The position numbers were made by a program, and so were the translations under genes. Below, piece after piece: positions 1-11,924 of a stretch of DNA of 64,000 nt; within the stretch, counting starts at the first letter, position 1, and every line of letters starts with the position of its first letter. Source of the stretch: Homarus americanus (taxonomy: Eukaryota > Arthropoda > Malacostraca > Decapoda > Nephropidae); contig NW_024720773.1 of assembly GCF_018991925.1 (NCBI RefSeq), positions 1,864,947 through 1,928,946 of the forward strand. The letters run 5' to 3'. The notes under the pieces are model-generated. The model did no database searches. It was not told where the DNA came from and was given only the letters and a program-made list of their open reading frames with translations.

Positions 1-2532
1 ACACTCTGTGGTGGTTGTAGGTGGTGCAGCCGTCCAACACTTCTCTGTGGTGGTGGGTGGTGGTGGTGGCCGTCCAACACTCCTCTCTAGGTGGTGGTGG
101 TGGTGGTGGTGGAGGCCGTCCAACACTCTCTCTATAGTGGTGGTGGTGTTGGTGGTGGTGGTGTCCAACACTCTCAGTGGTGGTGGTGGTGGTGGTCCAA
201 CACTCTCTCTCGTCAGGTGGTGGTTTGTGGTGGTGGTGGTCCAACACTCTCTCAGTGGTGGTGGTGGTGGTGGTGGCCGTCCCAACACTCTCAGTGGTGG
301 TGGGTGGTGTGGTGGCCGTCCAACACCTCGTGGTGGTGTGGTGGTGGTGGTGGTGGTGGTGGTGGCCGTCCAACACTCTCTGTGGTGGTGGTGTGGTGGT
401 GGTGGCAGGTCGTCCAACACTCTCTCTGTGGTGTGTGCCGTCCAACACTTCTCAGTGGTGGGGTGGTGGTGGTGGTGGTGGCCGTCCAACACTTTCTCTC
501 AGTGGTGGTGGTGGTGGTGGTGGTGGTACGTCCAACACTCTCAGTGGTGGTGGTGGTGGTGGTGGTGGTGGCCGTCCAACACTCTCAGTGGTGTGGTGGT
601 GGTGGGATGCCGTCCAACACTCTCTCTCAGTGGTGGTGGTGGTGGTGGTGTTGGTGGTGGTGGTGGTGTGGTGGTGGTGGCCGTCCAACACTCTCTCTCT
701 GTGGTGGTGGTGGTGGTGGTGGTGGCCGTCCAACACTCTCTCTGTGGTGGTGGTGGTGGTGGTGGTGGTCCGTCCAACACTCTCTCTCTGTGGTGGTGGT
801 GGTGGTGGTGGTGGTGAGGTGGTGGTGGTGTGGTCCAACACTTCTCTCTGTGGTGGTGGTGGTGGTGGTGGTGGTGGTGTTGGTGGTGAGGCTGTCCAAC
901 ACTTCTGTGGTGGTGGTGGTGGTGGTGGCCGTCCAACACTCTCTCTCTGTGGTGGTGGTGGCTGTCCAACACTCTCTCTGTGTGGTGGTGGTGTTGGTGG
1001 TGGCCGTCCAACACTCTCTCTCAGTGGTGGTGGTGGTGGTGGTGTGGTGGTGGTGGCCGTCCAACACTCTCAGTGGTGGTGGTGGTGGTGGTGGTGGTGG
1101 CCAGTCCAACACTCTCTAGTGGTGGTGGTGGTGGTGGTGGTGGTGGCCGTCCAACACTTCTCTCTCAGTGGTGGTGGTGGGTGGTGGTGGTGTGGTGGTG
1201 GTGGCCGTCCAACACTCTCTTGTGTGGTGGTGGTGGTGGTGGTGGTGGTGTGTGGTGCAGGCCGTCCAACACTCTCTCTAGGTGATGGTGGTGGTGGTGG
1301 TGGCCGTCCAACACTCTCTCTGTGGTGTGGTGGTTGTGGTGGTGGTGGCCGTCCAACACTCTCTGTGTGGTGGTGGTGGTGGTGGTGGGAGGCCGTCCAA
1401 CACTCTCTGTGGTGGTGGTGGTGGTGGTGGTGGTGGTGGAGGCCGTCCAACACTCTCTCTCTGTGGTGGTGGTGGTGGTGGTGGTGGTGGTCCAACACTC
1501 TCTCTCTGTGGTGGTGGTGGTGGTGGTGTGGTGGTGGCCGTCCAACACTCTCTCTGTGGTGGTGGTGGTGGTGGTGGTGGTGGTGGTGGCCGTCCAACAC
1601 TCTCTCTGTGGTGGTGGTGGTGGTGGTGGTGGCCGTCCAACACTCTCTCTCTCTGTGGTGGTGTGGTGGGCAACTCTGTGGTGGTGGTGGTGGTGGCCGT
1701 CCAACACTCTCTCTGTGGTGGTGGTGGTGGTGGTGGTGGTGCCGTCCAACACTCTCTCTCTGTGGTGGTGGTGGTGGTGGTGGTGGCCGTCCAACACCTT
1801 CTCTGTGGTGGTGGTGGTGGTGGTGGTGGCCGTCCAACACTCTCTCTGTGTGGTGGTGGTGGTGGTGGTGGTGGCCGTCCACTCTCTCTGTGGTGGTGGG
1901 TGGTGGTGGTGGTGGTGGCGTCCACTCTCTCTGTGGTGGTGGTGGTGGTGGTGGTGCCGTCCACACTCTCTCTCTGTGGTGGTGGTGGTGGTCGTCCAAC
2001 ACTCTCTCTGTGGTGGTGGTGGTGGTGGCCGTCCAACACTCTCTCTCTGTGGTGTGGTGGTGGTGGCCGTCCAACACTCTTCTGTGGTGGTGGTGGTGGT
2101 GGTGGTGGTGGCCGTCCAACACTCTCTCTGTGTGGTGGTGGTGGTGGTGGGCTGTCCAACACTCTCTCTGTGGTGGTGGTGGTGGCTGTCCAACACTCTC
2201 TCTCTGGGTGGTGGTGGTGGTGGTGGAGCCGTCCAACACTCTCTGTGGTGGTGGTGGTGGTGGTGGTGGCCATCCAACACTCTCTCTTGTGGTGGTGGTG
2301 GTGGTGGCTGTCCAACACTCTCTCTGTGGTGGTGGTGTGGTGGTGGCTGTCCAACACTCTCTCAGTGGTGGTGGTGGTGGTGGCTGTCCAACACTGTGGT
2401 GGTGGTGGTGGTGGTGGCCGTCCAACACTCTCTCTGTGGTGGTGGTGGTGGTGGTGGTGGCTGCCCACCTCTCTCTGTGGTGGTGGTGGTGGTGGCCGTC
2501 CACCTCTCTCTGTGGTGGTGGTGGTGGTGCAG
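1..2532. repeat. GGT-rich minisatellite
   Basis: Tandem units of roughly 35-50 bp. Each unit is a variable run of GTG/GGT triplets followed by a conserved block reading CCGTCCAACACTCTCTCT. The number of GGT triplets differs from unit to unit, which is typical of replication slippage. Long open frames on both strands (poly-Gly/Val/Trp or poly-His/Thr/Pro) result from the triplet composition and are not genes. The array begins before the window and ends at the LTR near 2533. Confidence 0.95.
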
Positions 2533-3345
2533 GTGTAGCATCCCAATATATCCTTTATACTCCAAGGGAAACCCACCCAAGTTATCATCAAATAAAGGAA
2601 TAAACAGAACACGGCACAAATATCTCACAAAACCGACCAACTGAATGTACTTGAATAAATATGAATAAGTTGGAGTAAGTGAGTCACAAATGGGGAAGTA
2701 TACTCAAATAATCTTAATTTATGTTCTTAATGGAGTACTGTCTAGCAACTATGGAATTAAGGAATAAGTGATAGTATATTAAAATAAGAGTGATGCCGGA
2801 AGGGGTAAAAATATACAGTTAAGGAGTTAATTCAATGAATACTAATTAACATTAAACTATATTAAACACAGACATTAAGGTTATATATACACAGCAATCA
2901 CAACCAACTGGCTAGCTTCCGACCAAATAGGAGATTCCTTTAACACCAGGATCCCTTCTCAGGCCTAAGTTAACGTACCACTAATTACCAGATACCACTA
3001 GGGTATTGTAGATGACTGAACATGCATTGCTCCGTACTGGGTCAGTAATGTCCTTCCTATAGCCTATATACCAAAGGTTACAAGAGAAAGTCTCCTGGCC
3101 ACCAGCATATGTGAGGAGCTGCCTCAGACTACCTGGATCTAGACAAGGCCAAATAGTCTTATAACCACTAATACTACTCTTGGTTTGACTTAAATAGAGT
3201 AAATAATAAAATGATGCATATTTATGACATGCTATAGATATACAATTAACCTAAGTAATTAAAAAACAACAATAAGATAATAGTAAAAAATAACAGTTAT
3301 TAGCTTGTGTGAGGGAGGCGTAAACAGATACCACAAGACATGTGT
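2533..3345 (-). repeat. 3' LTR of the gypsy element
   Basis: It aligns end to end with 8361-9120, with many substitutions and small indels. Shared blocks include AAGTTATCATCAAA, ACCACTAGGGTATTGTAG, TATACAATTAACCTAAGT and AACAATAAGATAATAG. The low-coordinate edge abuts the GGT minisatellite. It is the 3' LTR because the pol relic reads on the minus strand and ends at 3551. The visible divergence between the two LTRs implies an old insertion. Confidence 0.85.
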
Positions 3346-3550
3346 GTTGCTATAATATACACATGACACTTCAAAAAAGAGCTTACAACTAACTGGAAGC
3401 GAAAATGGATATACAGCCACAAAGTGAAAGTAATAATTTCATCACAATCAGTTTAAATCAATTTGAAGCAAAATAATCTATAATATAAACGCAAGGTACT
3501 AATGATAATAAAACAAAAGAAATAATTTACATACAGATAGTTTCAGTTAA

Positions 3551-3974
3551 TCAGACTCGAGAAAGTGCATCGGCCAACACGCTTTTCCGGCGGATATGGG
3601 AAATGCTCCGTTATAAGGCTGAAGTGATAGAGCCCACCAAGTCTTGGTTGGTATATGTTTACCCTTAAAAACAACAAAAGTATACAGATTCAGTGAACAC
3701 CTGAACGGACAAGAGTGCCGCCAACATATACTTTGAAGTTTTCTAGTGCCATGAGTGAGTGATAAAGCCTCCTTTCAATGGTGGTATAGTTTGATATTTT
3801 TTAAATTTTCTAGAAAAATAACACAGTGGATGAAGCACTTGATCCTCTCACCTTGCAGAAGTTATTACACTGGTGCCAGTTTCACTGGCGTCGACATGGA
3901 GAGTGAACTGTTTCTGGACGTCAGGCAAGTAGTACAGGAGCATTTGCCAGCAGGATTATATATTCTCAGTGATT
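3551..3974 (-). pseudogene. RNase H domain of gypsy pol (C-terminus)
   Basis: Minus-strand frames contain the hallmarks of the Ty3/gypsy RNase H: FTLHVDASETG near the start, then KEALSL, RWALSLQPYN-like and ADALSRV followed directly by TGA (3553-3551). Frameshifts break it into several pieces. The polyprotein evidently stops here, because the sequence from here to the LTR at 3345 has no further coding resemblance. This makes RNase H, not integrase, the C-terminal domain. Confidence 0.8.
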
Positions 3975-4850
3975 CCTAAGTGCTGTAGTCCACTTGAAGG
4001 TTTTCTTGCCACTCAGCAGGTCAGTCAGTGGGGGAGACAACGAGGAGAAGTTTGGACAAAAACGGCGGTGGTGCCCCGCCATACCCAGCAGCGCAACCCT
4101 ATCACACTCTTTCATCGCCTGGCACCGATACTGTTGAATTGCCTCACCTGTGCTCCTATAGGCTGGACTTCCTTGTCCGGACCACGCCCTGCTGAAGGTG
4201 ACGAGCATGGCCGAACTCACTTTGGACGAGGTGTTCACATCAGCTTGCTTGGCAGCCAATACGAGAAGCAGGGCTTGTAGACGACTCATGCGATCTTCTC
4301 AGGAATCAAGGTTGAAGACGATGAGGTCGTCTAGGCAACAGCCGACACCTTCCAGACCAGACGATGTAATCTGGTGAGGCGTTGAAAGGTTGCAGGGCGT
4401 TCTGCATACGAAACGGAAGGACTGTGAATTGGTGCAACCCTCAGGAGTGACACAAAAGAGAGATGGCCCTAGAGCATCTAGTCAGTCTTACTCCAGTAGC
4501 CCTGGAGGAGATCCAACTTGGTCAGGTACCTTGCCTGTCCAAGATCAAGTCGATCACGTCGTCAATGCGTGGCAAGTGACAATGTCAGTTTGCTCCAGTG
4601 ACAGCATTCACCTTGCGATAATCCACACACAGCCAAGACGACCCATTCGGCTTGGAACTAGGAAAACAACATGGGATGCCCAAGGACTGATGCTGGGCCC
4701 ACGAGGCTCCAGCTCTGAAGACGCCTAATTGCCCGCACACACTCCCCGCTTGAAGGGGCATTAAGACGGCAGGAAGCTGTCAGATTGGCTTGGCTCCCTG
4801 GTCTCAACGTCATGCTCCAGCACTGAACAGGGAGAGGGGTAATCACCAAC
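3975..4850 (-). pseudogene. Reverse transcriptase domain of gypsy pol
   Basis: The minus strand carries, in order, VLEHDVE (the usual pre-RT linker), a KPNGSSWLCVDYRKVNAV block near 4650-4600, an LDD active-site box near 4339-4324 (CLDDL, with the Tyr before it lost) and, in a 107-residue open stretch at 4289-3966, the RT-RNase H connection GMAGHHRRFCPNFSSLSPP followed by LTDLLSGKKTFKWT. These are diagnostic of Ty3/gypsy RT. Several frameshifts and stops separate the pieces, so it is inactive. Confidence 0.85.
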
Positions 4851-5169
4851 TATAATAAGATACTCCTGTAATAGAGACTTTATATTATTGGCTTTTATTA
4901 CTAGAGAGATGGCACAATCCTAGCACTGTCTTCCAAGATAGTCGAGTTTTCCACTTTACACTAGACCCATTCATTTCAGAAAAAACACTGATCTTTTATC
5001 ATCCTTACTCCCTGGCACAATGACAAGCTGCGCGATTGATCAACACAAGCAACTGCTTTTCCAGGTTTCCTGTCATGAACACATACGACTTTAAAAGATT
5101 GACATGGATAAGGGCGTTTTTCTTTACGCTGTTCAGGGCAAGCAATTACTTAATTCACGGCCCCTGTTT

Positions 5170-6040
5170 TCTAGTACTATGGCGGACCACTGTATTTGGA
5201 TTTAAAAGGTGATCATGTAAGGAGGAAGGCCAGCACCTGCTCCCCACTTGGAATTCTCTAGGTTTTGCCTGATGGCCTTATCAAAACGTGTTTTATTCTC
5301 ACCTGAGTTAATACCTTGCTGGACTGGGCAAGTCTTGCCAGCCAGACGCAACTTCTCCTGAATTGGACCCACATATGGCGATCTCTATGGGCGTCGCCCT
5401 CTGGTCACTCAAAACTCAACACTCTTTTTAACACCTTAAGATGCCCTCGCGCCTCATGCCCATAGACGAGCTGGAAGTGGGCGCGAGAATTCTAGAGACT
5501 TGTTTACTGGTCCCGAACAGCAAACAAAAGCAGGTCAACTCCTCGTCCCAACTCTTCCCAGTTCCAGACAGAAGGTGCACATGAGTTTTAGTGTTTGGTG
5601 AAATTTCTACCACCCCCCTGTGAGTGAAAAGAGAAAGCTCCCAGGGCTTGCATTACCTGATTAAACAACCGGGAAGTAAAAATTGGAACCCTGATCTGAC
5701 TGCACCATCAGAAGGCGTACTTCAGTGAAGAAGGGAAGGAAGGCTTTTGATAACATTCTTCGCCGTGATGCGGCGCAAGTGAATGTCTTCAGGATAACGG
5801 GTTGCACAATCAGTAATGGTTAGCAAGAACTGGCGTTCACGAGGGCTCCGGTAGGTAAGGACCGACACAACGGCGACCGACCTTACTAAAGGGCTTCCTT
5901 TCAATGACTGATAGGCTGCAGAGGGAATGGCTTCAATACCGTTCGGCTTCCCCGCTACCCGACAATCATCATGGCAAGTGCGACAGCAAGAGCTGACGTC
6001 TTTCTTCATCCTAGCCAAAAGTACTGGATACAAATTTGCA
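5170..6040 (-). pseudogene. Integrase of gypsy pol, lying upstream of RT
   Basis: The open stretch at 6033-5722 begins with the Cys part of the H2C2 zinc-binding domain (MKKDVSSCCRTCH, VAGKPN). It continues into the catalytic core with ITDCATRYPEDI (first Asp near 5811). Further on come a DQGSN box (second Asp near 5690), a degraded region around the expected Glu near 5600, and KSWDEELTCF then GMRREGILR (5530-5430), as in gypsy integrases after the core. The C-terminal part (QEKLRLAGK, NKTRFDKAIRQ) runs to about 5200. On the coding strand all of this precedes RT. Confidence 0.8.
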
Positions 6041-6455
6041 TAGGTTTTTCTCTACTCCTAAATGACCACCCACCCCATCATGAGCTATACAAAGTACGTC
6101 TGCCGCAAAGGTTTGGGGGAATAACAACTGATGATGAACTAACCAAGGGTGACAGCAGAGAATTGGAGGGACGGAATCCCGCATTAATACACCAGACCCA
6201 GTGTAGTAGCAATTTGATTCTTGCTCAGCTTGACTCAGAAACTGACCTATTGGAGAAAACCTACTAGCTCAGGATCCTGCTTGTAGCTCAATAAATTTAT
6301 TCTAGTGATGGGAGAGAAACCAAAACCAGTGATATTCCGGGTTCCTATCTCCATCAGAACTAATCTGGAGGTTATCTACTAGGGGGAGTCCTCAAAAATT
6401 CACTGGAGACCAAGACCAGTAATGAATCCGGGTTGATAAGATTATCCTCGGGCTT

Positions 6456-6870
6456 CTACAGTCCCGGAGGAAACCCATCAACTTCACTAGTCTCTTCACC
6501 CTCTGTACTGCGGCTCAGGCCACGGGTCACAGCACACGCAGGAACAACCCTGAAAGCTTGATTTAACCGCCCAGTATTATTCTCGGCAGTGGGACAAGAT
6601 GAGACCATAACATTAGGGAACATCATGTCCCCAACGAGGTCATTTCCCATCAATAGAGAGACCCTCTACAGGTAAGCTATCTTCTACTCCTCAACGTGAC
6701 ATAGTTTCCGACTTTATGGATGACCGCAGGACACTTGCCAAAGGGGAATACGCGATCCACCGGTCAAAACCGTTCACAAAGCACCCAGCTACTGGTATAG
6801 CATGAACCAGGAATGGAGCAGCTTTAGTAACAAGAGATAAGGCTGAGCCTGTGTCTCAAGAGTTTAACAG
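6456..6870 (-). pseudogene. Retropepsin-like protease region
   Basis: Minus-strand codons at 6855-6841 read D-T-G-S-A, the retropepsin catalytic triad with its usual surroundings (DTGSALSLVTKAA). About 200 bases downstream a MGNDLVGD segment (6653-6627) resembles the C-terminal part of retroviral-type proteases. A stop/frameshift lies between the two. The position, 5' of integrase, fits gag-PR-IN-RT-RH. Confidence 0.65.
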
Positions 6871-7059
6871 AAGTGGGTTGACTGAATTGATCCAGAGCTA
6901 AGGAACCAGGAGAACAAAATTGTTCAAAGGTTGATATCATAGGAGAGGGGGAAGCATCCAGGGCACAGCCCGACTAAGGGCAGTGGACACAGGGCCCAAT
7001 ACTTCCGATTGCTCGGCCACCCCTGACCAAAAAAGAGAGGGGGATTCTTGTGAGAGGAA

Positions 7060-8340
7060 TTTTTTTAACTTGGAGACAGCTTCTGCCATGACATGTCCTG
7101 CTATTTACAGTACCTGCCAACCAAAAGTTTCTCACCAGTAAGGGTGAGATCCACCTGTCCTATGGACCATGGGGTTCACCTGGGGTAGATGGTGCAGAAC
7201 CTGAGGGTCGGGTCGTGACAAGAGGCAGGGACCCCGGTGTAGATGTGTTGGTGTAGGCCGGCTTGAAGGAAGTGAAGCACCACTGGACCAGCATCAGCCA
7301 GGGCACGGATACCTCTGATCCAAGTGTGCCCTGAATGTCGCTCGGGGATACATTTTCTAACATCCTCAAGCAGGAGCTAGTTCAACAAGCTTGCCATGTT
7401 CTACATGCAAGACTCACTTTCAACCAGCTCCCGACAAAGGACCTGGTTTGCCTGAAGAACCCACAAATGTTTGTTTGTCAAGTCTTCCGGCAGTTACGAA
7501 CTGTTGCCGGTAGGTTTGGCGAACAAGCTTATAACTATTCAAAGTCGCAGGACTTAACAAGGGCATAATAGTCTAGACATTGATCCTCAGAGAGAAAGCA
7601 GAAAACACATCTAATGCCTTACCAGTGAAAGACCATTGGAGAAAGCGTACAATTTGTTAAGAGTCGGGCAATTTTTCAAAAAGAGAAGAACTTGTCTGCT
7701 CCTTCCTCATTAAATTTAGAACACTGTTGAGACATTTGTCTACACTAAATGTTGAAGCATTCTACCTTGAGCCAAAGCTCGTTGTTTGGAGAGTTTCCAG
7801 CCCTTCTCGAGCCCTTTGAGTTCAACTTGTAAGGCCAAATTACTTGGTGTAACAATTTCTGGCCTCCTGACGGTTGGGCTATGATTTCACTGTCAACAAG
7901 GTAGGTTGAGGACAGCCTTCTAACCTAGCCTATTCATGGAAGAGCGGACTTCTAAATCATCATAATGATGAGCAAGGGAATGCTTATTCTGTTTTAGTAA
8001 GCCCTTCAGTCTTTCGGCTGAAGGTGAAGCCAAAAGCTTTCCAGGTCAAACATGTTGAACTCAAAATCGTAGCAAAAAAATGTAACCGGCAGCTAAGCTA
8101 ACTAGCTAGCTAATCAATAATAATCAATGCAACCAATCAGAAACACAGCAAGTGATTAACCAAACACGTGGCACATTAAGATAAGGGTTAACTCACTTGT
8201 AAAGGTTACCAAAAAACAGAGCAATATAATTAAATGAACACTGTGAACACAGCAATTTGCATCCAAAAATAATTGAAGCAAGAAACAACACCTGGCAAGT
8301 GAAATCAACACTTGATATGGCACATCAATGGCTAACTCCT
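7060..8340 (-). pseudogene. Presumed gag region, heavily decayed
   Basis: This sits between the 5' LTR and the protease. No long open frame remains. Near 7130-7075 the minus strand keeps a YCK...GHVMAE string that resembles a retroviral zinc knuckle, although its Cys spacing is broken. Assignment to gag rests mainly on position. Confidence 0.35.
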
Positions 8341-8360
8341 TTAATCAAGGCCCCACTTGT

Positions 8361-9120
8361 TGTGATCCCAATATCCTTTATACCCGTGAGCAAAAACCTA
8401 CCCCAAGTTATCATCAAACAAAGGAACAAACAGGAACACGGCAATAAATATCCCCACAAAACCGACTCAACTCGAATGTAATGGAATAAATAAGAATAAG
8501 TTGGTGTAAGTGAGTCACAAAATGGGGAGACAATGAACAATTTTAAATCATGCCAAAGGATAACATTCAGACATTAAAATAAGAGGATGCCGGAAGCGGG
8601 GTGAAAATATGCCGTTGGGCGGGGAGTTAAATCAAATGAATACTGCCAAAACATACTGGTATTAAACACACAGAGACTACAATATATACACAGCAATCAC
8701 AAACTAAACTAGTTATTTCTACCAAGATTCCTAACACCAGGATCCTTCAGGTGGGTTAATGTGCCACTAATTACCAGATACCACTAGGGTATTGTAGATG
8801 ACTGAACAAGGCAAGTCTGTACTGGGTTGGTGTGGACACATCCTGCCTATAGCCTATACCACGGGTTACTACAGAGAGAGTCTCGCACACACAGCATGTG
8901 AGTGAGAGCGCCTTAGCTCAAGTGACTCCAGACAGTTGCCAACAGTCTTATAACCACTAATAATACTATGGTTTGGACTTTACAGAGTAACACAATGATG
9001 CATATTAATGACATAGCAGATATACAATTAACCTAAGTAAGAACAACAATAAGATAATAGTAAAATAACAAGCATAATAGCTTGTGTGTGGGAGGGAGGA
9101 GTAAATGATGCCACACACAT
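8361..9120 (-). repeat. 5' LTR of the gypsy element
   Basis: This is the partner of 2533-3345. Both open with a TGT..ATCCCAATAT motif and end near CCACA. As the high-coordinate copy of a minus-strand element it is the 5' LTR and would hold the promoter. I could not assign a TATA box or polyadenylation signal with confidence. Confidence 0.8.
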
Positions 9121-9150
9121 GCGTAAGGTTTTAGAGTTACAGGCATGATG

Positions 9151-9152
<2 letters not shown>

Positions 9153-9232
<80 letters not shown>
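9153..9232. repeat. (AT)n(AC)n microsatellite
   Basis: An uninterrupted AT dinucleotide run to about 9220 continues into a short CA run. Poly-Ile/Tyr open frames across it are artefacts. Confidence 0.95.
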
Positions 9233-9890
9233 TGCATACACACATGTACATAAAAATTACAGGTGAATTGAAAAACATACATTATAGGGGGGAGCAGTAA
9301 CAACGTGGGTTGTACAGTATTAAGGTTGGAACAAGAGGACAGAGCTGTCAGATTATGTCTAGTTGGCAATTATAAGCTTATTGCAATGGTAATTACTTAT
9401 TTATTTACATGATACCTGGATAAAACGATTTTGATGGCAATAATAAAAGCAGGCACACTAAATATAGTAAGTGTTACAAGAAAATATTACATTTCGACAA
9501 TCGATATTTTTAAGAGATGCTTTTAAAGGAAGGGAGCGAAATTCTTTACCGATGTGTGGGGGTAAGTTGTTTCACACCTTCACAATTCATGAAATTTATG
9601 GAGGTCTGGGGAGTGAGAGGAGAGTTTATGGGTGGTCTTTAGTAGCTCTAAAGTTTTGGTTGTATCTCCGGGATTATTCAGAACTGAAACACTATTGGTT
9701 GCCAAGTGCTGATAGATTTGAAACAAAAGAGGCACAGTAGGTGTTAATATCTTCGAATTCCAAAAATTTCAATATAGCAAATTTTTCGTTTGTGTGTGAT
9801 CTGTTTTTTTCAAGTAGGCCTGGCTGTCCGTAAAAACTCTCTTGTGCAGTAACCAGAGATTGAAGACAGAGGATAGTTACGTATTGCTGG
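9233..9890. other. Unassigned single-copy sequence
   Basis: It holds one 89-codon plus-strand open frame (9471-9740) with no motif I recognise and no splice or codon evidence. I see no TIR, LTR or RNA gene. Confidence 0.3.
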
Positions 9891-11824
9891 TGTAGGCTTA
9901 GCATCTGGGTGAATAAGACCACACAGGAGGGAGAGTGTAGGGTCCAGCATCAGGGTGAATAAGACCACACAGGAGGGAGTGAGGATGTAGACCCAGCTGC
10001 AAATGATCAAGGCAGAAGGGAGGGTGTAGGTCCAGCATCAGGGTGAACAAGACCAAGAAGACGCTGGAAGGGTTCAGCACAAGGGTGAACTAGACCACAA
10101 GAGGAGGCAGGTCCAGCATCACTGCGAACAAGACCACAGGAGTGGTCGGGGAGGGGTCCAGTATAAGGGTCAACAAAGACCACACATGAGTGAGGTGTAG
10201 GTTCAGCATCAGGCTGAAATCCAGGACCACACAGAGGGAGGGTGTTGGGTCCAGCAACAATGTTAACAAGTCTAATGACGAGGAAGGGGGGAATCCAGCA
10301 TCAGGGTGAAACAACGCACAAGAGGGAGGTGTTGGTCCAGCATCAGGGTGGAACAAGACCAAGGCAGGTGAGGGAGGGAAGGGAGGCGTAGGTCCAGCAT
10401 CAGGTGAACAAGACTACACACAGGAGGGGAGGGAGGGGTGTGATGTCCAGTTTCATGGTGAACAAGACCACACAGGGAGGGAAAGTGTGTAGGTTCAGCA
10501 TCACCGTGAACAAGACCACACAGGAGGGAGAGGGGTGTAGGACCAGCATCAGGGGTGAACAAGATCAACAGGAGGAAGCTTTGTAGGTCTGCATCAGGAG
10601 AACAAGACTACACTGATGGAAGGTAGGTCCAGCACAAGGGACAGGAACAAGCATTCACAGGAGGTGGGACGGTGTAGGTTCAGCATCAGGGTGAACAAGA
10701 CCACAAGTAGGGAGGGAGAGAGTGGGGAGGTCTAGCAATTGTGGGGTGAACAAGACCACACAGGAGGGAGTGTAGTCCAGCTTGTGGGTGGAACAAGACA
10801 ACACAGGAGGGAGGGTGTAGGTTTAGCATCTGGGTGAATAAGACCACACAGGAGGGGAGAGTGTAGGTCCAGCATCAGGGTGAACAAGACCACACAGGAG
10901 GGAGAGACAGGACCCAGTTTCGGGGTGAAATGACTACACAGAAGGAGGTGTAGGTCCACAGCATCAGTGAACAAGACCACACAAGAGCCTGGGAGGGGTG
11001 GTTTCAGCACAAGGGTGAACTAGACCACACAAGAGGGAGTGGGTGCAGGTCCAGCATCACCGTGAACAAGACCACACAGGAGGGACGGTGTAGGTCCAGC
11101 ATGGGCGGGCCGCAACAAGACCACACATGAGGGAGAGGGTGTAGGTTCAGCATCAGGCCGAACTAGACCACAGAGGAGGGTGTTGGTCCAGCATCACTGT
11201 TAACAAGTCCACGCAATGAGGAAGGTGTAGGCTCCAGCATCAGGGCAGAACAACGCCACACAAGAGGGAGGGTGTTGTCCAGCATCAGGTGAACAAGACC
11301 ACAAGCAGGAGGGAGAGGAAGGGAGGCGTAGGTCCAGCATCAGGGTGGTCAAGATCACACAGGAGGAGGAGGCATGTCCAGTTTCATGGTGAACAAGACT
11401 ATACAGGAAGCGAGGGTGTAGGTCAAAGGACATGGTGAATAAGACCACACAGGAGGGAGGAAGGAGGGCGTAGGTCTGTGCATCAGGTTGAACAAGATCA
11501 CACAGGAGTGAAGCGGGTGGTCCAGCAGAGTGAACAAGGCCACACAAGAGGGAGGGTGTTGGTCCAGCATCAGGTGAATACACTCACACAGGAGGGAGAG
11601 GAAGTGAGGCGTAGGTTCAGCATCAGGCAAAAAGATCACACAGGTGAGGGAGGTGCATGTCTAGTTTCAGGGGGGTGAACAAGATCATGCTGGTGGGTGG
11701 AGGTGGTTAAGACATGCAGAAATGCACACACAGGAGGGAGGGTGGGGGATTAGCATCAGGGGTGAAATAAGACCACAGGAAGGGAGGGTGTAGGTCTAGC
11801 ATCACCATAACAAGTCCACAGGAG
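9891..11824. repeat. About 45-50-bp minisatellite (GTCCAGCATCAGGGTGAA)
   Basis: Tandem, diverged units contain GTCCAGCATCAGGGTGAA, then CAAGACCACACAGGAGGG and a GTGTAG joint. Units vary in length by small indels. The array runs into the assembly gap at 11825, so its true length is unknown. Open frames rich in VLFTLMLD on the minus strand are repeat-derived. Confidence 0.95.
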
Positions 11825-11924
11825 NNNNNNNNNNNNNNNNNNNNNNNNNNNNNNNNNNNNNNNNNNNNNNNNNNNNNNNNNNNNNNNNNNNNNNNNNNNN
11901 NNNNNNNNNNNNNNNNNNNNNNNN
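11825..11924. other. Assembly gap (100 N)
   Basis: Exactly 100 N, the usual placeholder for a gap of unknown size. The left side is minisatellite. The right side is the end of a Tigger-like element, so both the array and that element are truncated by the gap. Confidence 0.99.

Larger units (their letters stand above)
2533..9120 (-). mobile_element. Decayed Ty3/gypsy LTR retrotransposon, integrase before RT
   Basis: Two direct copies of a sequence of about 760-810 bp (2533-3345 and 8361-9120) flank about 5 kb holding pol remnants, all on the minus strand. Read 5' to 3' on that strand, the order is gag-like region, retropepsin (DTGSA near 6855-6841), integrase (about 6040-5170), reverse transcriptase (about 4850-3975) and RNase H, closing with ADALSRV and a TGA stop at 3553-3551. 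Canonical Ty3/gypsy places integrase after RNase H; this one has it before RT, the order known for Gmr1-like elements. Many frameshifts and stops mean it cannot be functional. Element ends are placed by LTR homology and are approximate; I found no clear target duplication or primer-binding site. Confidence 0.85.

Noticed and set aside
8..2644. Very long open frames (up to 808 codons) on both strands
   Set aside because: Pure translation of the GGT/CCGTCCAACACTCTC minisatellite; no start context, no non-repeat sequence, all frames open alike.
3755..4728. Plus-strand open frames in the gypsy element
   Set aside because: Antisense to pol domains identified on the minus strand.
2533..9120. Copia (Ty1) assignment because integrase precedes RT
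   Set aside because: RT, RNase H and integrase motifs (DYRKVNAV, RRFCPNFSSL, LTDLL, WDEEL) are of Ty3/gypsy type.
9028..9369. Poly-Ile/Tyr open frames
   Set aside because: Translation of an (AT)n microsatellite.
9891..11824. CRISPR-like or gene-cluster pattern from regularly spaced motifs
   Set aside because: Whole unit is repeated, no unique spacer sequences; ordinary minisatellite.
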